Counted from the stretch's first letter, positions 47,102 to 58,280 are shown. The stretch is 64,000 bases of DNA from Trichopria drosophilae (GCA_030407085.1 CM059582.1:204079501-204143500), one strand, 5' to 3'. Notes: a model not told the origin generated them from the letters alone. A program made the numbers and translations.

Positions 47102-47731
47102 AGCATTTTCAAAACTTCGAGCCGACCGAGAATACAATATAAATATTATTTAAAAATACAAAAATGTATTTTATTCCATCGAAAAATCTAAAGACATTAT
47201 ATTTAAACCAGTCTCCAGAAGTTCAGTCATTTCCAGCTAAAAAAATTCCCCCTATTGTGTTTCATCAAATGTGGACTTTCCAGATCTAAGTGATTAGAGT
47301 GCCAGTGTAACGTCTTTTGGTTTTAGATTTCCTTAATCTGATTAGATTTGCTAGTAGATTTCATTACGCCAAGAAGTGTCGAAATATTAAAAATCTGTTT
47401 TTATGCAGGCCCAAAACAATGGTTTTATTATAATAGAAAAAATAGATGTCATAATAATTTTTGAGTAATAAATAATAATAATAAAATATAATACTTCTGC
47501 AGGGATGCCTGCACGCGCATGTTCTATCCCCTCTCTCGCGTATTGGTCCAAAACATTTTGCACGTGGACTGACGGACAAGATAACAGACACAACATTTTT
47601 TTATTGTTCTTTTTTTTGGGTTCTTTAGGGTCTAAAACGTGGACATTTGATGAAAAACTACAAGGCAATTTTTGGCGGGAAATGACCAAATTCATAATTT
47701 TGTCCAGACCCTAGGTCTGGATCGAAGTAAT
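47102..47731 (+). mobile_element. Dispersed non-autonomous repeat family, copy 3
   Basis: Shares both ends with 1420-2155: AGCATTTTCAAAACTTCGAG at the left, and GACATTTGATGAAAAACTA plus the CCAGACC..GGTCTGGATCGAAGTAAT hairpin at the right. The interior is more diverged. Located in P-gene intron 2. Confidence 0.65.
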
Positions 47732-48470
47732 TTTCTTGGTGCTACAATTTATAGGTCAAAAAGATTTCTTACACTGTTAATTTTGGCACCATTGAATTTG
47801 TCGTCATAAATGACTCAAGAAATAATGTTTTCGAAATTTTTTCAAATTTCATAGAGCCTAATTATCCGGGTGTTGCTTCACCTTCAACATACTATAAAAT
47901 TATTAAAAGATGTTGAATTAATTTCTTTATTAAAAATCATATAAAACAAACATTTTTTGTATAAAACAAAAGTATTGTATTCTCATTTATATCAGACATA
48001 AGTTTCCTATTCTAATACTAGGCATTCGCTTTACTGTTTCTTATATTACCAGCAAATTATTATATCACGTTACAGATTTTTATTATGATATCATTTCATG
48101 TATTGGTTGTTACTGCAATCGACATTTGGATTTATATTCTTAGGTGTGCCGGTATACCAACTTACGCAGAATTGGTGGAACACGCAAAGGCAGCAACAGC
48201 TCATGCCGTGCAGGAACCACAAAGGGAAGAAGCAGTACTCAACAGCAGCATGGAACACCTGTACGTATACACTTTTCACAAGTATTATATGGAATAACAG
48301 CTCCATCGGAGATAAAAGCGATTTAGAACTAATTTTTGCAGCTTTCATGCTAGAAACTATTATTTTATTTTTTGGAAGTGTAACCATAATGGGTTAACAT
48401 AAACACATAGTAGTTGTACTATCATTTACTTACCCCAACCTTACATTTAACGTGAAGCTCCCTCTTCCAG
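47732..48470. other. End of P-gene intron 2
   Basis: AT-rich, with three overlapping short open frames at 48085-48397 in different phases. These may be remnants of an alternative exon, but no THAP/P signature is visible in them. Ends at the CTCTTCCAG acceptor. Confidence 0.4.
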
Positions 48471-50120
48471 AAGCACGCTGACGCTACCTCCGGAACATAA
48501 CCTCAACTTAATGGAGGAGCTTGAAACATTAAAGAGGCAGAATGAACAGCTTCGTCAAGACAGTGTGCACCTAAAAAGTCAGCTGCAAGAAAAAATTAAT
48601 GAAGTTGAGGAGATGAAAAAGGCAACTCATCAATCGAATGTCGAATATGCTACGGACATTGTTAATAAATTATTCACTCCGGGCCAAGTGAGAAAAATCG
48701 TGTCCGGTAATGCAAAACGAATACAGTGGACAATACAAGATATTACCTCTGCAATCGGTCTTCGGTCCATAAGTTCAAGGGCCTATAATTACTTACGGGA
48801 CGTTAAACACTTTCCACTTCCGAGCGTATCAACCCTTCGAAGTTGGATATCAAATTTCGAACTAAAACCGGGGGTACTGCACGAAGTGTTAAGTATTATG
48901 ATGCTAAAGGGCCAAGACATGTCGATTGCAGAAAAATTAACGGTACTAACCTTTGATGAAGTGTACACTTTAAATAAAGTTGATTTGGATCGAAAAGAGC
49001 AAAAAATTGACGGCCCTCATAAAACATGCCAAGTGGTAATGGCACGCGGTCTTTTCTCAATGTGGAAACAACCGATTTTTTACAATTTCTCGACCCCTAT
49101 GACAAAGGACATTTTGTATCAGGTGATAACTGAATTATACAAAATAGACTACACATTTGTGGCTATTGGATGCGATATGGGTGGTGGAAATTGTAGCCTG
49201 TGGTCAGATTTAGAAATCGGAGTCTATGAAAAAACGGAAGATGGAAAAAGAATTTTTAAAATAGATTGCTGCTTTGCACATCCCTCGGATATAAACTTGA
49301 GAATTTTCGTATTCGCGGATGTACCGCATCTCATAAAATTGTTACGGAACAATTTTGTTGACCATGGCTTCACATACAATGGCGTATTTCTTGACAAAGC
49401 AGTTTTAGAAGAGCTGCTATCTCTAAATTCAAATGATCTGAAAATAGCTTTCAATCTAACCCGACAACACTTGGATGCGAAAAAATTCCAACGGCAAAGG
49501 GTGAAGTTGGCTGCTCAGGTTTTTTCTCGTCGCAATGCAAAAGCATTACAATACTGCGGAGCTAATGGTTTTTTATCAAATAAAAACTGGTCGGAGGTTG
49601 CAGATGTCCTACAGTTAGTAAATGACTGATTCGATATCTTAAACGCTCAAAGGAAGTATGACGAGCACAGTGGATCAAGCACGTACGGATGTGATCTCGA
49701 GAAACAAAATCGAATTCTTGAAGAAATGGATAATTTTATCCTAAATCTGACGGTTGGAAACAAAAAAATGTTCCCATTTCAGAAAGGTATCGCAGTATGC
49801 AACGAATCCTTAAGACAATTGTTGCCATATGTCACCGAAAAATACTCCACGGAAAGTTTTCAAATTAAGTACATTCTAACCAGACGCCTGTGTCAAGATG
49901 TGCTTTATTTTCGTACATCAGAGGAATGGGCGCGAGAAACGACCATCCATCTCCGGTAGATTTTAAAAATCGTTTACGTTGGTACGTTCTAGGGAAGCAC
50001 TCGGAGCATACCATCTCTGTTGGGGGAAATGTTGAGACTGAGAGTGAATCCCTACAGTTGTTTGATCTCCAACCAGCAGACCAAAGAAACATGTATCATG
50101 ATGATTCAGAACATCATTGA

Positions 50121-50852
50121 CCATGGAAGCAGAATTGATTTGTGGTAACTTATCTACCGAACTATGTAGTCAGCAGTGTGAAATGAATGAAGATGATGAA
50201 GAGGAGATAGAACTACATCCTGATGGTATATTCGTTAATGTGCCAACATTAAACATTCATTACTTTTAAACTTTTAAACCAATGAAGATGAAAGTGTCCC
50301 AAAAAGTTCCTTAATATTTGACTAAGATTTTTGAATAGTTTCATCTTCATTAATTTAATAATTTAAAAGTAAGAAATGTTTTAAGTCGAAATGTTTCAAG
50401 TTGGGATTTACTGGGTTAATTCCAACGATGACAAGGAAACGTCATTAATTAAAGAAATGTCGTCCTCCAGTCATTTTCTCTCATCAATAGATTGTATTTA
50501 TTCAAAATTATGTTTTTCCTGCTTATCTTGTCACAAGTACGTGGACAGAAAGATGGTACATATGCTACGTGAAATAAAAGAGGCGATTCCTCATATGTGA
50601 AAAAGCCAGTATTTGTCCTATTTTGGGAGCCATGCCGTTCGTCCTGAGAGCTGAGAGGTGGAAAACGGTGCAACCGGTTTCCCAACTTTGAAGCAGCAGA
50701 GATTCCAAAATCCGACAAATTCTGGCTTCTTCATTGATCAGAAATCGCCTCTCTCATTTTATGCATCATGTGTTTCACCTCTTTCTCCGTCGAACTTTAA
50801 TTAGAGAGCAAAAACACGGATTGCGAATAAACATATTTATCGAAACGAAATC
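50121..50852. other. Downstream of the P-type gene
   Basis: A 69-codon frame at 50391-50600 (containing CLSCHKYVDRKMVHMLREIK) might be the decayed C-terminus of the P transposase. Similarity is not strong enough to claim. Confidence 0.3.
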
Positions 50853-51156
50853 CTAGATACCTTCCTTTTTAAATCCAATTCCGAGTTTTTTTGGAACGGA
50901 AATTATGGCTTTTTTCATATATCTGGGGTGGCATGAATTGAAATTAAGGTACTTTCCGGAACAGGTTTCTTTCCTGTACCAGTCAGTTAACAAGTTTCCA
51001 TTCTGTTTAATAACTTTAATGTCTAAAAAGGGTAAGGAATTGTCCATTTCAAGTTCAAAAGTAAATTTTAATTTATTGTTATATGTATTAAAAGCTTTTA
51101 AAAGACCTGTGACTTCCTTCTTCGGATAGATCGTGAAAATGTCGTCAACATACCTT
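50853..51156 (-). pseudogene. Penelope-like RT fragment, inverted
   Basis: Minus-strand frame with the RT catalytic motif RYVDDIFTIYP, followed by LLKAFNTYNNKLKFTFELE and LPFLDIKVIKQNGNLLTDWYRKETCSGKYLNF. These are diagnostic of Penelope-like elements. It stops after about 100 codons. The next RT segment lies on the opposite strand starting at 51160, so the element is broken by an inversion or is two abutting copies. Confidence 0.8.
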
Positions 51157-51159
51157 TTA

Positions 51160-51700
51160 TATTAATAAAATGTTTATTAATGAATGGTTATGACAATTGT
51201 TTTATTCAAACTACTATAAAAAATAGACTTAATATTTTAACGAAGAAACTTGACAAAAATGAACTTAACGATAATAAAAGTAAAAAAATTTGACTACTCG
51301 AAAATTATTGTCTTACCATACATTAAAAACTTCACGTTTAAAATTAGGAATATTTTCAAACAATTTGACATCACTTTAATTAACAAACGGTTTAACACTT
51401 TAGAGACAATATTTAAGACTAAAATTGATACAATAGATTTACAAAGAAGATCGTGTTTAATATATAAAATAGATTGTGAAGAATGCGATGCAACATATAT
51501 TGGACAAACGAAGCGCTATTTAAAAAAACGTATTTATGAACATAGAAATGACTGGAAACAAGACATTAGACATACAGCACTGACATCACATATGTTAAAT
51601 ACGGGACACAACTTCAAATTTTCTGATGTAAAGATAACGAGAAACATTGGAAAAAAAGATACATTATAGAAATGATATATATTAAGAAGTTTATAAATAG
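51160..51700 (+). pseudogene. Penelope-like RT thumb and GIY-YIG endonuclease
   Basis: Plus-strand sense begins LLMNGYDNCFIQTTIKNRLN (RT thumb), shifts frame near 51285, and continues in the frame ending at 51669. LIYKIDCEECDATYIGQTKRYLKKRIYEH .. HTALTSHMLNTGHNF is a GIY-YIG nuclease with the Penelope-specific cysteines before the YIG. The frame ends early, and sense continues one base shifted for a few residues. The nuclease would cut the target DNA for insertion. Broken copy. Confidence 0.85.
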
Positions 51701-52658
51701 TATTAATTACAGAATTGACACTGAAAAGTTAAGTGGTTGTTATAACATATTGTTTTGATACTTCTTTCTTTTTTATTTTTTGACTTTTAACCACCTGACT
51801 ACTTAACTTATTTTATTTATTTTAATATTTATTGACTTTTTACCACTAACTGGACTATTTATTTTATTTTATTTTGGACATTTGTTATTATATATTATTT
51901 ATTATATTTATTATTTACTTATTTTTATAGATTTATTGAGTTTTATTTATTTTGTGTTCTCTTTAAAAAAAAAAATTTTAATTCTATTCTTACATTCGAT
52001 CGTTACTAATATTTTCTTACATATTGTATACTAATATTGTGCACTGGAAAGCATATTTATACGCTCTTGTTGACATTGTGTTTAGTCTTATTGTTCCATC
52101 TGACTCGTATACGGTGCGTTTAAATGTATTCAATTCAAATCTTTTGTTACCCGTCAAATTTTATGCGTTGTTTGTGATAAGTGTTTTATTTATATTATTT
52201 ATTTTTTTAAATTGTTATTTTTTATTAAATAGATGCCCCTGAAGAGGACCAACAAAAGGTCGAAACGTTGGACTTGAGGTTTTTTAATATACAGAACTGT
52301 AATGGCCATGGAAAAATATACGATATTTATTAAGAAAAACGATTCATAAAAAAGTGAAAATTATTTTAATTAAATATTAATAATATAAGTTATTAACATG
52401 TTTTTAGACCCTAAATCGCAGCCGATATATTTATTGTATTATTCCTTCAAAATATTTCGCTAATTAACCTATATTGATGATTGTTTAAATCTAAATATTT
52501 TTTTCAATCTTAATTTATATTTCTAGTAAAAACGTATTTCTCTTCTTATAATCTGTATACCAATTCAAATTTGCGCGGCCTGAAATGCGGATAACTGCCC
52601 CATAGATTATTGGCTATTAAAATGTGACGTCATTCTCCCCACTTCCCAAGCTGCGTTC
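51701..52658. other. Penelope-like 3' region and AT-rich flank
   Basis: TTTATTTA-rich sequence at 51760-51960, then the hammerhead-like motif at 52239, then unassigned sequence to 52658. Confidence 0.45.
52239..52266 (+). ncRNA. Hammerhead-ribozyme-like core motif
   Basis: CTGAAGA (52239-52245) is followed by a pairable GACC-loop-GGTC stem and then GAAAC (52262-52266). This is the order of the conserved hammerhead strands. Penelope-like terminal repeats are known to carry hammerhead motifs, and this lies about 540 bp downstream of the GIY-YIG frame. One extra G separates the first core strand from the stem, and stems I and III are not convincing, so activity is doubtful. Confidence 0.4.
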
Positions 52659-52973
52659 TACTTCACCTTGTATTCTTTACACCATGGCCCTAACGGGCGA
52701 GATACAGTAACCAACAGCCGTTCGTCTTACCCCGATGTTCTAGATGTCCTCCAGATCTTGAAGAACCGTCCCACAGGGGACTACCTTACCTACGGTCGAA
52801 ACTTGCACCACTGCACACACAACATTCAGCATAATTTCCCATTCATACTTCCATACTAATCCGACGCTAGCGCTCTTCCTCGTCGATTCTCGACTTGCTA
52901 GGTGTTACGCGAGACCCGATGAAAGAGTCAGAAGCTGCAATTACAGGGTATCTAATATACCACATCTCAGCCT

Positions 52974-53016
52974 AGATGTCGATGCAACTGTAAATAAATA
53001 AATAAAAAAAAAAAAT
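52974..53016 (+). mobile_element. I-like LINE 3' end, second part with tail
   Basis: GTCGATGCAACTG followed by TAAATAAATAAATA and a run of A. Continues the 3' UTR interrupted at 38106 and gives the LINE its 3' terminus, next to the right copy of the target duplication. Confidence 0.65.
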
Positions 53017-53026
53017 ATTTGGCGCG

Positions 53027-54081
53027 CTACCACGATTGAAATGTGTAGAATCGAAACTCGCTAAGGATATGCAGTATGCAGAATTGTATTACATCGAAAT
53101 GACACGTTTTCTAGATTTAGGTTATGCAGAAAAGATTGAAAATCTAACTTCCGAAGTTCATAAATGCTATCTTCTTCACTTCGGAATAACAAACCCCAGT
53201 AAACCTGGAATACTTAAAATCGTTTTCGACGCAGCCGCGAAATTTAGCATCGTATCTTTAAATGACCGTTTATTAATGGGTCCTGATTTGCTCGAATCCT
53301 TATTAGGTGTACTCATGCGTTTTCGTCAAGGTAAGTACGCTTACAAAGGAGATATTCGAGACATATTTTTGAGAGTCAAACTATGCGAAAAGGATAGAGA
53401 TGCTCAACGTTTTTTATGGAGAGGCCGCGATCGTGAAAACCCTCCAAGCGAATATAGAATGAAAACATTACTTTTCGGATCTAAATCTAGCCGTGTAGTG
53501 CTATTTACGTTAAAAATGCGAATGCGAAGACTTTTATAGATACTCATCACGTAGCCGCGAATAAAATGATTCGACAATCATATATGGACGATATACTAGA
53601 TAGCTGTGATAGTGTCTCTGAAGCGGCTTCATGCGTTAAAAATATTCGAGAAATTAATTTGCACGGAGGATTTCATTTACATGATTGGGCGTCCAATGAA
53701 TCGCAAGTTCTTTCGAGTGTTCCGGAAAGTGAACGTGCCGCCGCGAAAATTAAAGTTCATTCATTAAATAAATCAACCAAAGAAAAGAATCTCGGTTTAC
53801 GTTGGGATACTATTACAGACACGTTTTCCTATAATATTAGAGACGATTTGATCTCGAAAGATATCTTGGAGGGAAAACATAAACCAACTAAACCCGAATT
53901 TCTCAAAATAATTATGTCCGTTTTTGACCCGATAGGATTTCTGTCTCCCCTTGTCATCATGTCTAGAATTCTGATGCAGCGTATCTGGTTAGTGAAATTG
54001 GGTGGGACTAAAAGATTCGCGACAAAGAGCAGGAAATTTGGCTTAAGTGGACAAATGACGTACGAAAAATCAATGATTTAA
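53027..54081 (+). pseudogene. BEL/Pao reverse transcriptase
   Basis: Resumes the frame left at 37752 (LPRLKCVESKLAKD). RT motifs: GILKIVFDAAAKF, LNDRLLMGPDLL, YAYKGDIRDIFLRVKL. A one-base shift near 53487 leads to the second frame (53566 on) with the catalytic YMDDILDS. NLGLRWDTITDTF and the Pao-specific IIMSVFDPIGFLSPLVIMSR then follow. Non-functional through the shift. The catalytic box itself is preserved. Confidence 0.85.
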
Positions 54082-54643
54082 CGATCCCAAGATGTTATTG
54101 GAGTCGTCGAAAACGTGATACGGGAATTGAGATCCATATTTTTTGTGATGCTAGTGCGGAAGCATGCGCTACTGTCGCGTACTGGCGTTTTTATCGACCA
54201 ACGGCGATGTAGCAATCGCTTTCGTAGCAGCTAAATCGCGAGTAGCGCCTTTGAAACCTATTTCCATACCGAGGTTGCAAGGAGCGTTGTTAGGAGCTAG
54301 GCTCACGAAAACTATAATTCAAGATCATAAGTTTCAAATTATTCGACGCGTTTTTTGGTCAGATTCGAAAACCATTCTTGAATGAAATAAGGGAGATTCT
54401 CGAATTTTCCAACCATTCCTATCGCATCGTCTTGCTGAAATTTGTGAGCTCTCATCACCTTCAGAGTGGCGATGGGTTCCTTCTAAACTAAATTCCGCTG
54501 ATAGCGCGACGAAATATGTGCCGTTGGAAATGAAAGAGCGAGAAAGATGGTTAAAAGGTCCGTGTTTTCTTCAGGGACCGGAAACACAATGGCCGATTAA
54601 TAACATCATTCGTCAAAAGAAATTTTTGAGAATACCAAGGTAG
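54082..54643 (+). pseudogene. BEL/Pao RNase H and linker
   Basis: IHIFCDASAEACA (first acidic residue), then one base shifted AFVAAKSRVAPLK, SIPRLQGALLGARL and VFWSDSKTILE, followed by TGA at 54383. Sense continues in the same frame: HRLAEICELSSPSEW, WVPSKLNSADSATK, WLKGPCFLQGP. This degrades the RNA of RNA/DNA hybrids during reverse transcription. Broken by one shift and at least one stop. Confidence 0.75.
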
Positions 54644-54759
54644 AAAAACTTAAAAATTTCATAGGCCTCGCAATTTCTAATACGTTACCGTCCTTACCGA
54701 TACCTAATTACGAACAACTTTCTTCGTGGTCTTGACTGTTGCGAGCGACAGCATGATTC

Positions 54760-56155
54760 TTGGTTGCTATCGACCGTTTCAAAGGAAACGCAAATTGTCG
54801 AGTAGCTGCGAAATATATGAATAAAGCAGAAACTTTTCGTGTTCGTTCGATGCAAGCAGTCAGTTTTGCAGCCGAAATCGCAGCATTAAAAAATGGTCGA
54901 GAAATTGATAGGCGTAGTGCCATTTTAAGATTTCTACCCATTTTAGATTCGGAAGGCGCGCTACGCATGAAAGGTCGTTCTAGTCGATTACAAATAGACG
55001 ATTTCCAAAAACAACCGGCCCTGTTAGATGGGTCACACCCTGAAGTATATCTTTTAGTTAAATACTTCCACGAGAAAATAGGACATGCAAGTCACGAAAC
55101 ACTAGTAAATGAATCGAGACGAAAGTTTTGGATAACGAAATTACGTTTTGTCATTCGTTCTGTTGTCGCGAGATGTCATGTATGTAAAAGATTTCGCTTA
55201 AAACCTCGACAACCTATCTTTGCTGAATTACATAAATCTCGAGTGTCACACTCCTTACGACCTTTTAGTCATACCGGTTTACATTATTTCGGGCCGTATT
55301 TAGTTAAAATAGGTAGGAGAACGGAGAAAAGATGGGGAGTCATGTTCACCTGTCTCACAGTTCGCGCGATACATTTAGAGCTGCCACATACTCTAAACGC
55401 AGACTCTGCTATTGTGGCAATTAGGCACATGGTAGCTCGTAGGGGGAAACCTCTAGAAATTTACTCGGACAACGGGACAAACTTCAGGGGCTCCGATGTC
55501 GAACTAAAAGATGCCATACTCGAAATCGACGAAAACGCATTACGACAAAGAGATATGCGGCAAATAATAAAACAGAATGGCATTTCATCGCACCATCATC
55601 ACCACACATGGGAGGAGCGTGAGAGAGATTAATAAGGTAGTTTAAAAACGCTCTAAAGGTAATATTAAAAGAAGAAACCCTGCGGGAAGAGACATTAATT
55701 ACTGTGCTGGCGGAGATTGAGCATATCGTGAATTCATGTCCATTAACGCATGTATCTCCTGACCCTCGTGACAATCAAGCTTTGACCCCTAATCACTTTC
55801 TATTTGGATCGTCATCAGGTCAATTAAATTTACCGAGGTTCGAAATTAAAGAGATTTGTCTACGTAAACAATGGAAATACGCTTAATCTCTGGCGGACTA
55901 ATTTTGGAAACGATGGTTAAAGGAATATCTCCCGACGCTCCTTCCCAGTTCAAAGTGGTTGCGAGAAACTAAAAAATTTGATATCGGAGATATGGCTTTA
56001 ATTGTTGACGTCTTATCACCTCGAAACACGTGGAGAAAAGGTGTTGTAGAAAAAATATATCCCGGTCAAGATGGGCGGGTTCTTGTTGTAGGAATTCGAA
56101 CGGAGAGCGGACATTTGTTAAGATCGGTAGCGAAATTGATATGGATCCAAAAATA
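54760..56155 (+). pseudogene. BEL/Pao integrase
   Basis: The 290-codon frame (54760-55632) has the zinc-binding HEKIGHASHETLV .. CHVCKRFR module and the catalytic core. The first catalytic aspartate (GLDYFGPY in relatives) is His here (GLHYFGPY). The second is present in IYSDNGTNFRG. The Glu region is frameshifted at about 55605 (HHHHTWEERERD against a GGAWER-type motif). Sense continues in 55704-55886 (EIEHIVNSCPLTHVSPDP, LTPNHFLFG), passes a TAA, and ends with the Pao C-terminal domain (FDIGDMALIVD, PRNTWRKGVVEKIYPGQDG) at 56155. Integrates element cDNA; inactive here. Confidence 0.85.
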
Positions 56156-56434
56156 ATCAAGAACATGTTATCAACACGAAAGAATCGGCGTTGTTTGTTT
56201 ATATTACGCGATCGATGTGAGTGCATTTCCGTCTAGTTGTAGTAGGAAGTTGTGAGTTATGATTTAATTGTTATTATCATAAGTATTATGTATTCTAATA
56301 TATTATAAATATGCGTATGTCTATTTCGGTCTATTGCCGAGACATATAAGTCACCTTATTGACAAACAATTATGGTTTTAAAATTATGAATTACAGTTGT
56401 TAAATGTGTTCAAGACATGAGTTTGATTTGTTAT

Positions 56435-58190
56435 ACAGGGTGATCCAAAAGTCCCGGAACAGCAAAATATCTCAGCGGGAGTGCATTTTCGAGGAAAATG
56501 TTTCAGACAAAAGTTTCAGGATTTTTCCCTGGCTATTTAATGGCGATATTGAATTTGACCTTGAACATGACCTTGAAGGTTATTTCAAGGTCAAGTTAAT
56601 TTTTTTAAATGGGAACCCCTATTTTTTTTCATGGATTCTGAAAGAGCGGGAAATTCTACGTCCGAGTATGATATGATCGATTTTTCCGGCAAGGTCATTT
56701 CAAGGTGAAACTTAAAACTCCCGTAACGGCGAAATATCTCAGAGGGTGTGCATTTCTTTGGAAATTGTTTCAGACAAAAGTTTAAGGATTTTTCCTGGGA
56801 TATTTAATGGTAGCACAGAATTTGACCTTGAACATGACCTTGAAGGTTATTTCAAGGTCAAGTTTTTTTTTTTAATGGAAACTGCTATTTTTTTTCCAAA
56901 TATGTCCAAATATGCTATGGCCGTTTTTTTCGGCAATGTCATTTCAAGGCCAAACTTAAAACTCCCGGAACAGCGAATTAACTCAGCAAGAGGCACCATT
57001 GAATTTAACCTTGAAAATTACCTTGAGGCTTATTCTAAGCTCAAGACTATTTTTTTTTAATTGGAACCCCGTTTTATTTTCGTAATGTTTCCAGAGTTTC
57101 CAGAGTGCAATGCATTATCATTGTTCCCAGATAAAAATATACATTTTTTTTTACATCCGATACGTTTATAAATACCGTATGTATGGGTAACATTTTTACA
57201 TTGTTTCCAATGCTACCGCCGGCTTTACCATTACCCAAGATGTACCGCGTGGAGGTAGCACGGTCGGGTTTACACCTCTTCGGGGTGCTTTGTTCAGGTG
57301 GTTCCCCTCGCCGTCACCTGTGCGTGTGCGTGTGCGTGTGCGTGTGCGGCACTGTAAAGGATCTCCCTAGAGCAGATCGTCCAGTAATAGCATCGACTGA
57401 ACAAAATGAATTTAACCACTCTCAATACCGGAAGATCCTCATAACTTCGTTAAGAAAATGAAACGGGGTTCCAATTAAAAAAAAAAAAAATAATCTTGAC
57501 CTGAGAATAATCTTCAAGGTAATTTTCAAGGTCAAATTTTATGCTAGCATTAATTATCCCGGAAAAAATCCTGAAACTTTTGTCTGAAACATTTTACCCG
57601 AAAATGACCTCTTGCTGAGTTAATTCGCTGTTCCGGGAGTTTTAAATTTGGCCTTGAAATGACATTGCCGAAAAAAACGGCCATAGCATATTTGGACGTA
57701 AAATTTTGTGCTCTCTCCGAATCCGTGAAAAAAAATAGCAGTTTCCATTAAAAAGAAACAAACTTGACCTTGAAATAACCTTGAAGGTTATGTTCAAGGT
57801 CAAATTCTGTGCTACCATTAAATAGCCCGGGAAAAATCCTTAAACTTTTGTCTGAAACAATTTCCAAAGAAATGCACACCCTCTGAGATATTTCGCCGTC
57901 ACGGGAGTTTTAAGTTTCACCTTGAAATGACCTTGCCGAAAAAAACGGGCATAGCATATTCGGACGTAAAATTTTGTGCTCTTTCCGAATCCGTGAAAAA
58001 AAATAGGGGTTCCCATTTAAAAAAATTAACTTGACCTTGAAATAACCTTCAAGGTCATGTTCAAGGTCAAATTCAATATCGCCAGTAAATAGCCAGGGAA
58101 AAATCCTTAAACTTTTGTCTAAAACATTTTCCCCGAAAATGCACTCCCGCTGAGATATTTTGCTGTTCCGGGACTTTTGGATCACCCTGT
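56435..58190. mobile_element. Foldback element with ACAGGGTGATCCAAAAGTCC ends and many CAAGGTCA words
   Basis: Inverted termini ACAGGGTGATCCAAAAGTCC (56435) and its complement (to 58190), flanked by AT. Each arm of about 700 bp is made of two to three diverged subunits of about 250 bp with ATATCTCAG, CAGACAAAAGTTT, AGGATTTTTCC and GACCTTGAACATGACCTTGA. The central segment (about 57180-57460) is unique and contains a (GTGTGC)n run. No protein is encoded. It lies between the BEL integrase and the polypurine tract, so it inserted into the BEL 3' untranslated region. Confidence 0.8.
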
Positions 58191-58280
58191 ATGCTGTTTA
58201 CGTTTTCATAAATAATCAAATACACTTAATTTGACTAACATCGATTCGTTAGCTAGTGTGCAAGTCGGTGACGTTGTACA

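Larger units (their letters stand above)
39502..50120 (+). pseudogene. P-element-type transposase gene (THAP domain, three recognisable exons)
   Basis: Exon 1 (39502-39655) encodes a THAP-domain N-terminus, MPLCAVRHCKRR, then LYLFPHDRELKIKWLEACGR, and ends at a GTAAG donor. Exon 2 (42090-42295, after TTTCAG) completes the domain in phase (AAVCEMHFTPECI), meets TAA at 42146, and continues sensibly one base shifted (KSRIIRRLKKDAVPSL) to a GTAAGG donor. Exon 3 (from 48471 after CTCTTCCAG; ATG at 48511) has a coiled coil and the P transposase core: LTFDEVYTLNK, GPHKTCQVVMARGLF, MWKQPIFYNF, AIGCDMGGGN, FADVPHLIKLLRNNF. TGA at 49627 falls where a Trp is expected (VND-FDILNA), the frame continues to 49959, and a shift near 49910 leads to GMGARNDHPSPVDFKNRLR. 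As drawn, the codon split between exons 2 and 3 reads TGA. DNA-cutting transposase of the P/THAP9 family, inactive here. Confidence 0.8.
38111..52969. mobile_element. 14.86 kb block inserted in the LINE 3' UTR, flanked by GCCT
   Basis: The block starts TGTGACGCG and ends CACATCTCA, with GCCT on each side (38107-38110, 52970-52973). The TG..CA ends and 4-bp duplication suit an LTR element, but I find no pair of LTRs inside. The identifiable contents are a P-type transposase gene (39502-50120), MITEs, a SINE, several tandem arrays and Penelope-like pieces. Either a large composite element moved once, or several insertions piled up at one spot. Confidence 0.45.

Noticed and set aside
48085..48397. 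Additional exon of the P-type gene
   Set aside because: Three short frames in different phases, with no conserved THAP or P residues and no convincing splice pair.
55585..55610. Artificial His tag in the integrase
   Set aside because: The His run follows from the genomic sequence just before a frameshift. There are no vector features nearby.
56404..57060. Proteins in the foldback element (EFDLEHDLEGYFKVK repeats)
   Set aside because: The same sense appears in every arm because of the repeat, broken by stops and present on both strands.
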